A stretch of DNA of 64,000 nucleotides from Microbulbifer salipaludis (GCF_017303155.1 NZ_JAEKJR010000001.1:1116001-1180000); one strand, 5' to 3'. Positions 1 through 9,426 are shown, numbered from the stretch's first letter. Numbers and translations are program-made. Notes: a model not told the origin generated them from the sequence alone.

Positions 1-208
1 CCCGCTGCTGGTAGCCCGCCAGCTCCCGCGCGTTATCGTCGAACTGGCTGTCGCGGGCCAGGGCTTTGTACCAGGGCGCGCGCTGGCGAAGCTCCGCGAC
101 GCGGCCGGGCCGCATGACTTTGACACAGCGATCGGCGAAGTGTGGATGGTGGTAGCAGTGGCGGTTGCCGCCTGAGGCAAACGGTGTGCTGTTGCTGAGG
201 TCAATCAA
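1..208 (-). CDS. YrbL-like protein, partial (runs off left edge)
   Basis: The first 69 residues are visible and the gene continues beyond base 1. The opening (MIDLSNSTPFASGGNRHCY, then a conserved CVKVM) has the layout of the PhoP-regulated YrbL family, kinase-fold proteins whose N-terminus reads like a P-loop-free nucleotide-binding strand. I place the start at a TTG (208-206) that overlaps the TGA stop of the preceding glycosyltransferase gene, which implies translational coupling. The LPS gene context suggests a role in envelope sugar modification, but the substrate is not known from the sequence. The family call rests on the N-terminus only. Confidence 0.6.
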   Translation of the reverse strand, partial: MIDLSNSTPFASGGNRHCYHHPHFADRCVKVMRPGRVAELRQRAPWYKALARDSQFDDNARELAGYQQR

Positions 209-1332
209 ACGTCCGTTCCCGAGTTTGGTTTCCGCGCAATCAGGCGCTGGTACAGTGCCAGGGTCTGTTGTGCCTGGTGCTGCAGGGTAAACGCTGCGGG
301 CAGGTGCGGCGTGGCTGGAGTGTGCAGCAGCTCCCGTGTTTTGCTCACCAGCTGCTGGCGGTCGCCGTTTTCAATCAAGCCTTGGGGGAAGCCCGCACGC
401 AGGGATTCCGCGGGGCCGCCCACGTTATAACCAATGACCGGCACCTGCATGGCCAGCGCTTCAATCACCGTGCGGCCGAAGGGCTCCGGCTTTTGTGACA
501 GGTTGTACACCAGCGCGGCGTGCCGGTACCACTCCCGGATATCGCTGCGGTGGCCGGTAAAGGTGATCCTGCCGGCAATGCCGTGCTTTGCCACCAGCGC
601 GTGCAGCTCCTCGGCATAGTGCTGTTTGTTTTTTTCCGCTTCGCCCAGAATGATTCCCTGAACCTCCTCTCCTTGCCGGGCAAGCTCGGCTATCAGGGCA
701 ATAAAGGCTTCCTGGCCTTTCCAGCGGCTCAGGCGCGCTGGCAGCAGTAGCCAGCGGCGGTCGCGCAATTCGGGAAACTCCCCCAGGGTGTTTTCGAGCC
801 AGCCTGCGGGGGCCGGAACCTGCGGGGAAAACTCGCGGGTATCCACCCCACGGAAAATGACCTCAGGCGCTGCGCACAGATCCTGCGGGTAGCTAGTGAG
901 CAGGTAGTCCTTCACGCAGTCGGAAATGGCAATGACCTGCTCGGTGCGCGCCATGATCGCGCTATAGCGATTGACCGAATACAGGCCGTGCGCGGTGCTC
1001 ACCAGACGAGGGCGCGTGGCCGGGTCGAGCTTTTTCCAGGCCAGATAGGTGATCCACGCCGGCACGCGGGAGCGGACGTGCAGGATATCCGGCTGCAGCT
1101 CGCGGATCCGTTGGCGCAGGGGGCGCACCTGCAACAGGCTGGACAGGGATTTTTTGTGAATTGGCAGCGTGATGTGTCGGCTGCCCTCCATTTCCAATTG
1201 CTCTACCAGCCGGCCGCCGCTGGAAATAACAATGGATTCGTGGCCCTGTTGCACCAGCGCACGGGCCATGTCGAGGGTGCCGCGTTCGACGCCGCCGGCA
1301 TTCAGTGCCGGTAATAATTGAATAACCTTCAA
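205..1332 (-). CDS. GT4-family glycosyltransferase (LPS/surface glycan)
   Basis: This is a 375-residue GT-B fold glycosyltransferase of the GT4 type. The N-terminus MKVIQLLPALNAGGVE is the usual first beta strand plus glycine loop. The C-terminal half carries the donor-binding region, including LLLPARLSRWKGQE and EPFGRTVIEALAMQVPVIG, where EPFGRTVIEA is the E-x7-E type motif. The start is a TTG at 1332-1330 with GGGGAG nine bases upstream; an upstream extension of the frame lies inside the waaL-like gene and is not believable. It follows the ligase gene by 32 bases on the same strand, so both probably form one transcript devoted to LPS core or O-chain assembly. The acceptor sugar cannot be read from the sequence. 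Confidence 0.85.
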   Translation of the reverse strand: MKVIQLLPALNAGGVERGTLDMARALVQQGHESIVISSGGRLVEQLEMEGSRHITLPIHKKSLSSLLQVRPLRQRIRELQPDILHVRSRVPAWITYLAWKKLDPATRPRLVSTAHGLYSVNRYSAIMARTEQVIAISDCVKDYLLTSYPQDLCAAPEVIFRGVDTREFSPQVPAPAGWLENTLGEFPELRDRRWLLLPARLSRWKGQEAFIALIAELARQGEEVQGIILGEAEKNKQHYAEELHALVAKHGIAGRITFTGHRSDIREWYRHAALVYNLSQKPEPFGRTVIEALAMQVPVIGYNVGGPAESLRAGFPQGLIENGDRQQLVSKTRELLHTPATPHLPAAFTLQHQAQQTLALYQRLIARKPNSGTDV

Positions 1333-1364
1333 GGCAAAGCGCTCCCCTACACGATTCCCAGCCG

Positions 1365-2777
1365 CTAGCGCGGAGTGTTTGCGGCGGCCTGCCGGCGCTT
1401 TGCCGCCCAGATCTGGGTCAGCAGCCCGCCACCGACCAAGGCGAGCACATAGCGGCCACTGTCGTAAAAAAGGTAGGACTCGAACAGGTTGACGATGGCA
1501 AAAAACACCGTAAAAGACAGGCAGAAAGTCAGGGTGCTGCCGGAGATCAGGCCGGCCCGGTAGTAACGCAGGCAGCGGCTGACCAACCAATACACCAGTG
1601 CGCCGAGCAGAAGCAGCCCCAGCAGGCCAAAGTTCACCAGAAGATCCAGGTAGCTGTTGTGCAGGTGGCCAAAGTTTTCTTTGATCGCCGGCGGCAGGTG
1701 TTCGGAATGGTCGAAAATCAGGCTGCGGCCGTTGCCGCCCCAACCCACCAGCGGGCGCTCGGCAATCCAGTCCAGTGCCTCTGCCCAGGTGCGGAGACGT
1801 ATGCCGGTGCTGGTCAGCGGGAGGTTGTCGAAGTTCCCCTGCTGTACCTGGAGCATGGTGTTCTGCTCGGCCTCCAGGCGCTGGCTGACAATGTCGCCGA
1901 TGCTCAAGTAGCCCACCAAAGTGGCCGCACCGCAGACCGCGAGGGTGGCCGCCAGCAGGTAGCGGCGATGGTTGTGGAAATACTTGTGCACAACGACCAC
2001 ACCGGCGCAGGCGATCACCAGCAGCGCGAACAGCATGCCGGCCCAGACGCCCCGTGTTTGTGTCAGCAGCAGTGCGGTGATGCAGATGGTCAACGCCAGC
2101 AGCCAGACCGCACGCACGACCCAGCCGCCCCGTCGGCTACGCAAAATATCTGTGGCAAAGGCCAGCAGCCCCAGCGCGGCGGTGCCGAACAGCATGGCGG
2201 TGTGCTGCGCGTTGTGCAGCCCAAAATCGACACGGTTACCGGAAAGTCCCTGCTGCCACTCCTGCCAGCCGCCACCAGAAATCCATGGGGAAAGCAGCAA
2301 GCCGCAGAGTGCCGCGAGCCACAGCACACCGGCATTTCTTGCGCTGCCGCCCAGCAGGATGGCCACCGGAATCATGGCAAACCAGTTGGTTAGTCGGTGC
2401 ACCTTGAACGAGGACTCTGCCCACTGCGGATGGGTCAGCCAGGAGCAGCCCCAGGATATGAGGGCGACGACAATGGCGGCGATGGCGAGCCACAGAATAC
2501 CGGAGCGGCGCAGGGAGACGCCGTGTTGTGGGCGCCCGTAAATGGCCAGCATCAACAGGCCACACAGGATCGCCAACTGCGCGGCTTTTTCCGGCAGGGA
2601 ATCCAGGCTGATACCGAAAAATCCATAGGTCAACAGCGCGGGTACGCCGATCAGCGGTAGCCATGCACGAGACTGCAGCAAGCGGTTGGGCTGCCACCCG
2701 TGCTGCAGGTTGAACTTGCGGGAACCGGTGCTGGCAGTAGAGGTTTGTCCGGCAGGGCTAAACGGCGGTGTGGTCAT
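1365..2777 (-). CDS. O-antigen ligase/polymerase family membrane protein (WaaL-like)
   Basis: The product is a 470-residue polytopic inner-membrane protein with about ten or more hydrophobic segments. A long periplasmic loop lies in the C-terminal half, around residues 300-380, and contains RTWAEALDWIAERPLVGWGGN and a following HLHNSYLDLLVNFGLLG. The pattern of an R/E-rich loop, then G-x-G and an HNSYL motif, is that of the Wzy_C/O-antigen ligase family (PF04932). Members either ligate undecaprenyl-linked glycans to lipid A-core or polymerise them; the position beside waaA and core glycosyltransferases favours ligation. No strong Shine-Dalgarno precedes the ATG, so the start is provisional. 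Confidence 0.8.
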   Translation of the reverse strand: MTTPPFSPAGQTSTASTGSRKFNLQHGWQPNRLLQSRAWLPLIGVPALLTYGFFGISLDSLPEKAAQLAILCGLLMLAIYGRPQHGVSLRRSGILWLAIAAIVVALISWGCSWLTHPQWAESSFKVHRLTNWFAMIPVAILLGGSARNAGVLWLAALCGLLLSPWISGGGWQEWQQGLSGNRVDFGLHNAQHTAMLFGTAALGLLAFATDILRSRRGGWVVRAVWLLALTICITALLLTQTRGVWAGMLFALLVIACAGVVVVHKYFHNHRRYLLAATLAVCGAATLVGYLSIGDIVSQRLEAEQNTMLQVQQGNFDNLPLTSTGIRLRTWAEALDWIAERPLVGWGGNGRSLIFDHSEHLPPAIKENFGHLHNSYLDLLVNFGLLGLLLLGALVYWLVSRCLRYYRAGLISGSTLTFCLSFTVFFAIVNLFESYLFYDSGRYVLALVGGGLLTQIWAAKRRQAAANTPR

Positions 2778-2937
2778 TGGGGAGATTGGCTCGGCTACAG
2801 CAGAGTTTTGACACTGCGGGAATTGGATCGCACCAGAGTGGCGCGCAGATGGGTTAGAATGCTACCAAACACGGGGGGCATGTCCACGGAATTTGTCCCC
2901 ACTCTGACAATGTGTATGGGCTTCCGCTGTAATCTTG

Positions 2938-4278
2938 ATGCGCCATCTTTATACCTGGTTTTTCCGGCTTACCCTGCCGCTGATGCTGTTGCATCTGTGG
3001 TGGCGTGGTCGCGCCGATCCGGCCTATCGCAAACGCTGGAGTGAGCGTTTTGGGCTGGTGCCCGATCGTCCGGGGGCCCGCCGGCGCTGGCGTGAGCGTT
3101 TCGGTGTGGTGCCAGACCGTGCCAGCCGCGCGCCACTGATCTGGATCCATTCCGTCTCCGTGGGGGAAACCCTGGCGGCGGTGCCGCTGATCGAGTCCCT
3201 GGCCGCCCGCCACCCGGGCTGGCAGTGGTTGGTAACCACCACCACGCCGACCGGTTCCCAGCGGGTGCACGATGCGCTCGAGCCCATTCTCAACGGGCGC
3301 CTGCTGCATTATTACCTGCCGTTTGACCTGCCCGAGTGCCTGTCGCCGTTCCTCGCAGCGCTGCGCCCCAGTATTCTGGTGAGTATGGAGACGGAGTTGT
3401 GGCCCAACCTGCTGGCCATTTGCGACCGCCGAAACACGCCGGTGATTCTGGTGAATGGGCGCCTGAGCGAGAAGTCGGCCCGGGGGTACGGGCGTTTTTC
3501 TCGCCTGAGCCGACAGATGCTAAGTCGCCTGACCAGAGTGGTGGCCCAGTATCCGGCGGATGCCGAGCGCTTCATCCGGCTGGGTGTGCCCGCGGACAAG
3601 GTGGTGGCGGTAGGTAATATCAAGTTTGACCTGCATATTGGTTCGGGGCAGATCAGTGAGGCACAGGCGCTGGCCCATCAATGGCGGGGCACCGAGCGGC
3701 GGCCTGTGTGGCTGGCGGCAAGTACCCACGCCGGGGAAGACGAAATTGTGCTCAAGGCCTATGCGGCGCTGCAGGAAGAGTTTCCCGGTCTGCTGCTGGT
3801 AATTGTGCCGCGCCACCCGGTGCGTTTCGACAGCGTGGCGCGGCTGTGCCGCGAGCAGGGATTGCGTGTGGTGCGCCGCAGTGACCGGGTTCCCCCGGGT
3901 GCCAGAGATCAGGTTTTACTGGGCGATACCATGGGCGAGCTGCTGCGATTTTATGGCGCCTGTGATGTGGCGTTTGTGGGCGGTAGCCTGGTGCCGGTGG
4001 GCGGGCACAACATGATCGAGCCGGCCGCCTGGGGGGTGCCGGTGGTATCGGGCCCCCACCTGCACAACTTCAGTACCGTCTCGGGCCTGATGGAAGAGGC
4101 TGGCGGCCTGGTGGTGTGTGACGATGCGGCGCAACTGGCGGCGCAGGTGGGTGACTGGCTGCGCGATGCGCACAAGCGTGAGACTGCCGGCGCCCGTGGG
4201 AGAGAGGTCGCCGCCCAAAACAGCGGTGCCCTGGCGCGCACGGTGGACGAGGTGGAGCTGCTGATGCGAGCCTTGTGA
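2938..4278 (+). CDS. waaA: 3-deoxy-D-manno-octulosonic acid transferase
   Basis: WaaA (KdtA) transfers Kdo from CMP-Kdo to the lipid A precursor at the inner membrane. The 446-residue product has the N-terminal membrane anchor, the WIHSVSVGETLAA catalytic strand with its conserved Glu, METELWPN, VNGRLSEKS, and the C-terminal GGSLVPVGGHNMIEPA nucleotide-binding motif. I chose ATG 2938; an in-frame TTG lies directly before it. The family is usually about 420-430 residues. The excess comes from a tandem duplication near residues 33-66, where RWSERFGLVPDRPGAR is followed at once by RWRERFGVVPDRASR. The gene is divergent from the waaL-like gene and ends at a strong bidirectional terminator. Confidence 0.95.
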   Translation: MRHLYTWFFRLTLPLMLLHLWWRGRADPAYRKRWSERFGLVPDRPGARRRWRERFGVVPDRASRAPLIWIHSVSVGETLAAVPLIESLAARHPGWQWLVTTTTPTGSQRVHDALEPILNGRLLHYYLPFDLPECLSPFLAALRPSILVSMETELWPNLLAICDRRNTPVILVNGRLSEKSARGYGRFSRLSRQMLSRLTRVVAQYPADAERFIRLGVPADKVVAVGNIKFDLHIGSGQISEAQALAHQWRGTERRPVWLAASTHAGEDEIVLKAYAALQEEFPGLLLVIVPRHPVRFDSVARLCREQGLRVVRRSDRVPPGARDQVLLGDTMGELLRFYGACDVAFVGGSLVPVGGHNMIEPAAWGVPVVSGPHLHNFSTVSGLMEEAGGLVVCDDAAQLAAQVGDWLRDAHKRETAGARGREVAAQNSGALARTVDEVELLMRAL

Positions 4279-4307
4279 CGTACGTTGAAACCCCGGTTAT
4301 GAACCGC

Positions 4308-4342
4308 AAAAAGGCCGGCCGCGAAAGCGGCCGGCCTTTTTT
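4308..4342. terminator. bidirectional intrinsic terminator
   Basis: A perfect 10-bp GC stem (GGCCGGCCGC / GCGGCCGGCC) with a GAAA tetraloop is flanked by AAAAA on the left and TTTTTT on the right. It can serve waaA on the + strand and the convergent glycosyltransferase on the - strand. Confidence 0.9.
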
Positions 4343-4366
4343 GGTTGTGGCGGCTTGTGCGGGCGC

Positions 4367-5266
4367 TCAGTGCTTATCGGTCGCCTTGCGTACGCTGCTG
4401 CGAATCTGCGTATTGAGCTTGCTGCCGGTGTAGCGGCCTTTGCTCACATGGCGTATGCGATATACCCCGGGAATATCCAGCGGTACGCCCTGGGTGCCCA
4501 GCAGCCAGCGGAAAGCCCGGTCCTCGTGGGCCTTGCACCAGCGTTCGGCGGGCTTCTGATAGTAACTCAGGCAATCGCAGTAGCCGCCGGCGCGGGCGAC
4601 GTCGCCGTGGGCAATCTGCAGCGGCCCGGTGGCGCGGTCGCGTGTCTGCTCCACAAAGCGGGTGTCATCGATCTCGATAACGCGCAGCTCTGCCGGGTCA
4701 AAATTCAGCATGGGGTCGTTGTCAGCGAGCAGCGAGGTGATGCGCTCGCGGGACGGGAACACCAGGCTGTCGCGACGGCCCTGCAATAGCTCCGCCAGCC
4801 GGTCGATGCAGTGCTCGCGGAACATCAGGTCGCAGTCGGTAAACCAGATCCAGTCGGCCTTGGTGGCCAGGGCGGCCTCGTTGCGCCCGATGGCGCGGCG
4901 GTACAGGGATTCCTTGGGTAGCTCGCGCCAGTTCCAGGTCACCCCCGGCACCTGCTGTCGGCCGAAGAAGTCCAGTACCGCTGCGGTGCGGGTATCTTCA
5001 CGGTTGTAGTACACGGTCATGGTGACCGTGGCCTTGGTGGGCGGGTAGAGCGCCAGCGAGCTCAGCTGGTAGATCAGAAAGTGGGAGTACTGCCAGCAGT
5101 GGCTGACCACTTCGATATCCAGCACGCCGGTGCGTGCTGCGCGCTCGCTCTCTGTGGGTAGCGGCTTCTGGAACAGCGAGGCGGGCACCCAGCCGCTGGC
5201 GGCCAGGCGCAGAAAACGGCTGACAATCGGGTCCGACCAGTGTTTCTTGGGGGAAGTGGCGTTCAT
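4367..5266 (-). CDS. GT2-superfamily glycosyltransferase-like protein
   Basis: The 299-residue protein lacks a signal peptide. It contains a GT-A style core: VTMTVYYNRED near residue 80, a long linker, and WIWFTDCDLMF near residue 140, whose DCD is a good DXD metal and nucleotide-sugar site. HEDRAFRWLL near residue 255 resembles the catalytic HED region of GT2/galactosyltransferase C-terminal domains. It starts 11 bases after the stop of the next glycosyltransferase on the same strand, so the two form an operon. The likely role is addition of a core or capsule sugar, with donor and acceptor unknown. Confidence 0.7.
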   Translation of the reverse strand: MNATSPKKHWSDPIVSRFLRLAASGWVPASLFQKPLPTESERAARTGVLDIEVVSHCWQYSHFLIYQLSSLALYPPTKATVTMTVYYNREDTRTAAVLDFFGRQQVPGVTWNWRELPKESLYRRAIGRNEAALATKADWIWFTDCDLMFREHCIDRLAELLQGRRDSLVFPSRERITSLLADNDPMLNFDPAELRVIEIDDTRFVEQTRDRATGPLQIAHGDVARAGGYCDCLSYYQKPAERWCKAHEDRAFRWLLGTQGVPLDIPGVYRIRHVSKGRYTGSKLNTQIRSSVRKATDKH

Positions 5267-5277
5267 TGGTGAAACTC

Positions 5278-6156
5278 TTATACAGGGGCGTCGGGGGTGA
5301 TCGGCCGGTTGCTATCCGGCTCGCTCGGGGCGTAGCCACTTTCAACCAGTTGGCGTATGCCGTGCGGAGTTTCCACGATACCTTCCTTGGCAACGCGCAC
5401 ACGCAGGGCTTTGTTGCGGGCGACAATTTCCGGGTCGGCGTAACCGCGCGGATGATCCAGGTGGATACAGATGGCGTCAAAGCGCACGTGGCGCGGCTTG
5501 ACCCCGGCGTTTTCCAGGCGCACGCCAAATTCGCGGTCGAGCCCGCCCCAGGCCATGCGCTCGTCAAAGCCGTTTACCCTGAGGATATCGGCTTTCCAGG
5601 CAGAGGCGTTGGAGCCTTTCAGGTTGCAGGCGGTGGGGGTGAGCCGGTTCAGCAGGGGCGCCCAGCGTTCACTGGCGCGTAGCTTCAGGGTCTTGCGGCG
5701 GGTCTTCAGGCCGTTGGCCTTGAGCCAGCCGTAGTCAAAGCAGCGCCCGGACAGGATGTCTTCGCGAGTGATTGATTCGCTGGTGCTCATGGGCAGTTTG
5801 AAGTAGCTGCCGGACAGGAAGTACCCGGGCGCCGCGCGGCGTTTGTGCACGGCAAGAAAATCGGCACGGGGAATGCAGTCGCCATCGGTGAACACGATGT
5901 AGTCGCCGCGGGCTTGCAGGATCGCTTTATTGAGAATCCGACACTTGCGGAATCCGTCGTCTTTTTGCCAGATGTGGCGGATGTCCAGTCCGGTTTCGGC
6001 GCGCATACGCGCCACCAGTTCACCGGTTTCCGCGCTGGAGCCGTCATCCGCCACGATGACTTCCAGAGGCGGTTCGCTCTGGCAGCTATACCCCCACAAC
6101 ACTTTTTCCAGCCAGACTGGAGAATTGTAGGTGGTCATGATCACGGAGAGCTTCAT
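5278..6156 (-). CDS. GT2-family glycosyltransferase
   Basis: A 292-residue classical GT2 enzyme. It opens with MKLSVIMTTYNSPVWLEKVL, has VIVADDGSSAETG (first Asp pair), GDYIVFTDGDCIPR (DXD), and GGLDREFGVRLENAG toward the C-terminus, a galactosyltransferase-type catalytic segment. I chose ATG 6156 because family members begin at this strand; an in-frame ATG at 6180 would add eight residues. It is first in a two-gene unit with the gene ending at 4367 and is divergent from the GT gene at 6443, so the promoters must lie in 6157-6442. Confidence 0.85.
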   Translation of the reverse strand: MKLSVIMTTYNSPVWLEKVLWGYSCQSEPPLEVIVADDGSSAETGELVARMRAETGLDIRHIWQKDDGFRKCRILNKAILQARGDYIVFTDGDCIPRADFLAVHKRRAAPGYFLSGSYFKLPMSTSESITREDILSGRCFDYGWLKANGLKTRRKTLKLRASERWAPLLNRLTPTACNLKGSNASAWKADILRVNGFDERMAWGGLDREFGVRLENAGVKPRHVRFDAICIHLDHPRGYADPEIVARNKALRVRVAKEGIVETPHGIRQLVESGYAPSEPDSNRPITPDAPV

Positions 6157-6442
6157 GGCGGGTGGTTCCAATGTAATCACACAGTAGTATCAGCGGGTAC
6201 CGCTGCTTTGGATTGCTTCGGGGTGGCCGGCCTTGGCTGAATGCGTGGTCAGCATTGTGAGGTGCTACCCCGTTCCGAATCCGTGGCACAAAAACGGCGC
6301 ATTCTAGGGGTTTTTACCGGTGACTGCACCTGTAAGATGTTAGTGGCAACGGTGACCCGGCGCCCACACATCTGCGGACTGACAGACATTGGCAGGGCGC
6401 AACTTCTGGTATGCTGCGCCAAATTTTTACGGACGCCGGGAA

Positions 6443-7348
6443 ATGCATATTTTTGTCTTCTCCTATAACCGCGGGCCCTTCCTCGAGAACTGTATCCGCT
6501 CCATTGAAGCCTGCGCTCCGCAATGCGGACTGACCGTCATCGACGATGGCAGTGACGATCCGGATACGCAGCGGGTGCTGGCGGAAATTGGTCAGCGGCA
6601 CCGGGTTGTGGACAAAACGGCCGAGTCCGGTCACAAGCTGGGTGGGCTGTATGCGAATATGCAGGCCGCCTATGAGATGGCCGCGGACGACGAGCTGGTC
6701 TGTTTCCTGCAGGACGATACGCAGATGGTTCGCCCTCTGTCCGATGAGGATATAGAGGCGCTGCGCCAGAGTTTTGCGCAACAGCCGGATCTCGGGTTTA
6801 TTTCTCCGGCGTTTGTGCGGGGCATCTCCCTGAAGAAGAAAGCAGACCGGGATTTTCGTTTCGATGCGGAGCGCGATTTCTGGTTCTGGTACCCGCGTAA
6901 ACGCTCCACCGGCACCTGGTTTTCCGCGCTGTTGATTGCCGATCCGCGCCGGCTACGGCAGGTGAACTGGCAGTTTGAGGTGGGTGAGTCGGTCAACAAC
7001 CGCAAGGCGGCGAAGCTTTTCTGTCGTATGGCCCGTATGCGCGCGCCGTTTTCCATGTGGTTGCCCAATGGGCGGGCCTATCGTGGCAAGCAGAAATCCC
7101 TGGCGCTGCGTTTTGGTGAGTGGTCGCGGCGCTGCGGCTTGTACCCGTTACAGATAATGTCCGAGCAGGAGGTTGCGGCCTTGAAATCGGCCCAGCCTGC
7201 GCGGCTGCCTGTGGCAGAAGACTGCCTGAAGACCACGCGCGGCCATGTTAAGGTGCCCTGGGCCTATGACCCCATGCAGGGCGCCGGCTGGCTGAAACTG
7301 CTGGATCGCCTGGAGCGCAAGCTGCGGGGGTTGTTCTCCCGATCCTGA
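6443..7348 (+). CDS. GT2-like glycosyltransferase
   Basis: The 301-residue protein starts MHIFVFSYNRGPFLENCI, followed by LTVIDDGSDDPDT and LVCFLQDDTQMV, which supply the GT-A nucleotide-binding Asp residues (QDD acting as DXD). Basic, aromatic-rich residues fill the C-terminal half, consistent with a peripheral membrane enzyme. The chosen ATG follows CCGGG; the frame is open upstream but would add 18 unlikely residues. It sits between the GT2 pair and kdkA, in the LPS core neighbourhood. The sugar specificity cannot be inferred. Confidence 0.75.
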   Translation: MHIFVFSYNRGPFLENCIRSIEACAPQCGLTVIDDGSDDPDTQRVLAEIGQRHRVVDKTAESGHKLGGLYANMQAAYEMAADDELVCFLQDDTQMVRPLSDEDIEALRQSFAQQPDLGFISPAFVRGISLKKKADRDFRFDAERDFWFWYPRKRSTGTWFSALLIADPRRLRQVNWQFEVGESVNNRKAAKLFCRMARMRAPFSMWLPNGRAYRGKQKSLALRFGEWSRRCGLYPLQIMSEQEVAALKSAQPARLPVAEDCLKTTRGHVKVPWAYDPMQGAGWLKLLDRLERKLRGLFSRS

Positions 7349-7464
7349 CGGCGGGCAACCGGGTCGGTGGCTGTGCCGACAACAAAAATTAACCACAAAC
7401 AATAACGATCAACAACAAGCGCTGACTTCGCAGGTATTGGTGCAGCGTAGCGAGAGGGTTTCCG

Positions 7465-8184
7465 GTGGGGTATCGGCAATTCAGCAACGGGCTTGCCCGG
7501 GTCATCTATGACGATGCACTCGTCGGCGCCGACTGTGAAAAGCTTTTTCAGCGAGACTGGCTTGAGGCCAACAGTGGCGGCGCGACGGTAGAGCGGGGCA
7601 CGGCGGTGATGTTTGAGCACAATGGTGTGGCGCTGGTGTTCAAGCAGTACCATCGCGGCGGCCTTGCCGGGCGGCTGGTGGAAAAGACCTATCTCTACAG
7701 CCGTCTGGAAAACACCCGTGTATGGCGGGAGTTCAACATGCTGCGGCAAATGCGCGCGCTGGGCCTGCCGGTGCCACGTCCGGCTGCCGCCCGCTGTGTG
7801 AGTGTGCCGCCCCTGGCCTACCGCGCAGCCCTGATTACCGAGCGGGTGCCCGATTCGAAAAACCTGACGGAAGTGCTATGCGCGCACCCGCTGGACAATG
7901 CGAGCTGGGAAAAACTCGGTCAGCTGATTGCACGTTTTCACCGGAACAATGTGTACCACGCCGATCTCAACGCCAGTAATATCCTGCTCACTGGCAGCGG
8001 CGATTTCTATCTGATCGACTTCGATAAAGGGGTTATCCGCAACACCCTGTCCGCCAAGGAGGCGCGCTCCAATGTGTCGCGCCTGCGCCGCTCCCTAGAT
8101 AAATTGCAGGGGCGCCATACGCCGTTCCACTTTTCTGAAGACAACTGGCAAGCCCTGGAAAAGGGGTATGCCGCTGGTGAGTGA
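7465..8184 (+). CDS. kdkA: 3-deoxy-D-manno-octulosonic acid kinase
   Basis: KdkA uses ATP to phosphorylate the Kdo residue of the inner LPS core, as in bacteria with a single phosphorylated Kdo. The 239-residue protein has the eukaryotic-kinase-like fold signatures: VFKQYHRGG (ATP-site Lys), HADLNASNILL near residue 172 (catalytic Asp and metal-binding Asn) and FYLIDFDKG (the DFG-like Asp). The start is a GTG preceded by GAGAGG. The presence of kdkA beside waaA implies a mono-Kdo, phosphorylated core. The YrbL-like protein at the left edge may be a second kinase-fold LPS protein. Confidence 0.9.
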   Translation: MGYRQFSNGLARVIYDDALVGADCEKLFQRDWLEANSGGATVERGTAVMFEHNGVALVFKQYHRGGLAGRLVEKTYLYSRLENTRVWREFNMLRQMRALGLPVPRPAAARCVSVPPLAYRAALITERVPDSKNLTEVLCAHPLDNASWEKLGQLIARFHRNNVYHADLNASNILLTGSGDFYLIDFDKGVIRNTLSAKEARSNVSRLRRSLDKLQGRHTPFHFSEDNWQALEKGYAAGE

Positions 8185-8261
8185 GCGGCGGCGCATCATC
8201 GAGGCCGAGTTACCGTCCGGGCCTGGACCAAATCGCTAGGCTAGATAGCTAACCCGAATAG

Positions 8262-9290
8262 CTATACCGAATAATAGTCCCGATACCAGTCTACAAATTT
8301 CTGTACCCCTTCCTGCACGCTGGTGTCTGGCCGGTAGCCTGTGGCCTGTTGTAGCCGGCGGGTATCTGCGTGGGTATCCGGAATGTCCCCAGGCTGCATC
8401 GGCAGCATCTCGCGAATGGCCTCTTTTCCGAGTGCATGCTCCAGTGCGTCGATATACGCCGACAGCTGGGCGGGGTTGCCATTGCCGATATTGAACACCC
8501 GGAAGGGTGCGCTGCTGGTGGCCGGTGTGGGTTCGGCGCTGGACCATGTGGGATCTGCTGCGGCGATCTGGTCGGAGGATTTGATCACACCCTCGACGAT
8601 ATCGTCGATATACGTGAAGTCGCGGCTGTGGTGGCCGTGGTTGAACACCGGGATGGGTTTGCCCTCGAGGATCAGGCGGGTGAACTTGAACAGCGCCATA
8701 TCTGGGCGCCCCCAAGGGCCGTAGACGGTGAAGAAGCGCAACCCGGTGGTGGGCAGCTGAAACAGGTGGCTGTAGCTGTGGGCCATCAACTCATTGGCGC
8801 GCTTGGTCGCGGCATAAAACTGCAGCGGGTGGTCTGCGCCGTGGTCTTCACTGAATGGCATGGTGGTGTTGCCGCCATAGACGCTGCTGGTGCTGGCGTA
8901 GGAAAGGTGCGGCGTGCCCGCATTGCGGCAGGCTTCCAGCAGGTTGAAAAAACCGATGAGGTTACTTTCTACGTAGGCCTCCGGGTGCTCGATCGAGTGG
9001 CGTACACCCGCCTGGGCCGCCAGGTGAATAACCCGGTCGAAGCGATGGCGTGCGAAGCAGTCGTCGATTATCGCCTTATCGGCAATGTTGCCGCGCACAA
9101 ATTCGTACTCGACGGTATCACCCTGCGCACTGGCATGCTGCGCCAGTGCCTTCAGGCGATCTTCCTTCAGGCTGGTTTCGTAGTAGTCGTTGACGTTGTC
9201 GATGCCCACGACGGAGTCACCTCGCGCCAACAGGGCCTTTGCCACGTGGAAGCCGATAAAGCCGGCGTTGCCGGTAACCAGATACTTCAT
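8262..9290 (-). CDS. NAD-dependent UDP-sugar epimerase (UDP-glucuronate 4-epimerase type)
   Basis: An extended short-chain dehydrogenase of 342 residues. The Rossmann motif is [10 protein letters not shown], the catalytic tetrad includes STSSVYG and YAATKRANE (Tyr-x3-Lys), and [15 protein letters not shown] is the substrate-binding stretch typical of CapI/WbpP-like UDP-GlcA or UDP-GlcNAc epimerases. It supplies an epimerised sugar nucleotide to the glycosyltransferases nearby. The start (9290) is immediately preceded by a 14-base tandem copy of the initiation region, creating a five-codon reading frame whose TGA overlaps the ATG (see findings). Confidence 0.9.
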   Translation of the reverse strand: MKYLVTGNAGFIGFHVAKALLARGDSVVGIDNVNDYYETSLKEDRLKALAQHASAQGDTVEYEFVRGNIADKAIIDDCFARHRFDRVIHLAAQAGVRHSIEHPEAYVESNLIGFFNLLEACRNAGTPHLSYASTSSVYGGNTTMPFSEDHGADHPLQFYAATKRANELMAHSYSHLFQLPTTGLRFFTVYGPWGRPDMALFKFTRLILEGKPIPVFNHGHHSRDFTYIDDIVEGVIKSSDQIAAADPTWSSAEPTPATSSAPFRVFNIGNGNPAQLSAYIDALEHALGKEAIREMLPMQPGDIPDTHADTRRLQQATGYRPDTSVQEGVQKFVDWYRDYYSV

Positions 9291-9426
9291 GCCAGATACT
9301 TCATGAATGTTGTCAGTTGGAATAAGCCTGTGGGGCGTGGATGACAGCGCCCGCCGCAACGGGTCGCTCGGTGCCGGGGGCTTCGATCGAATCTCCCCGA
9401 TCGTTCCGCTATTGTAGTCAGCCCAC

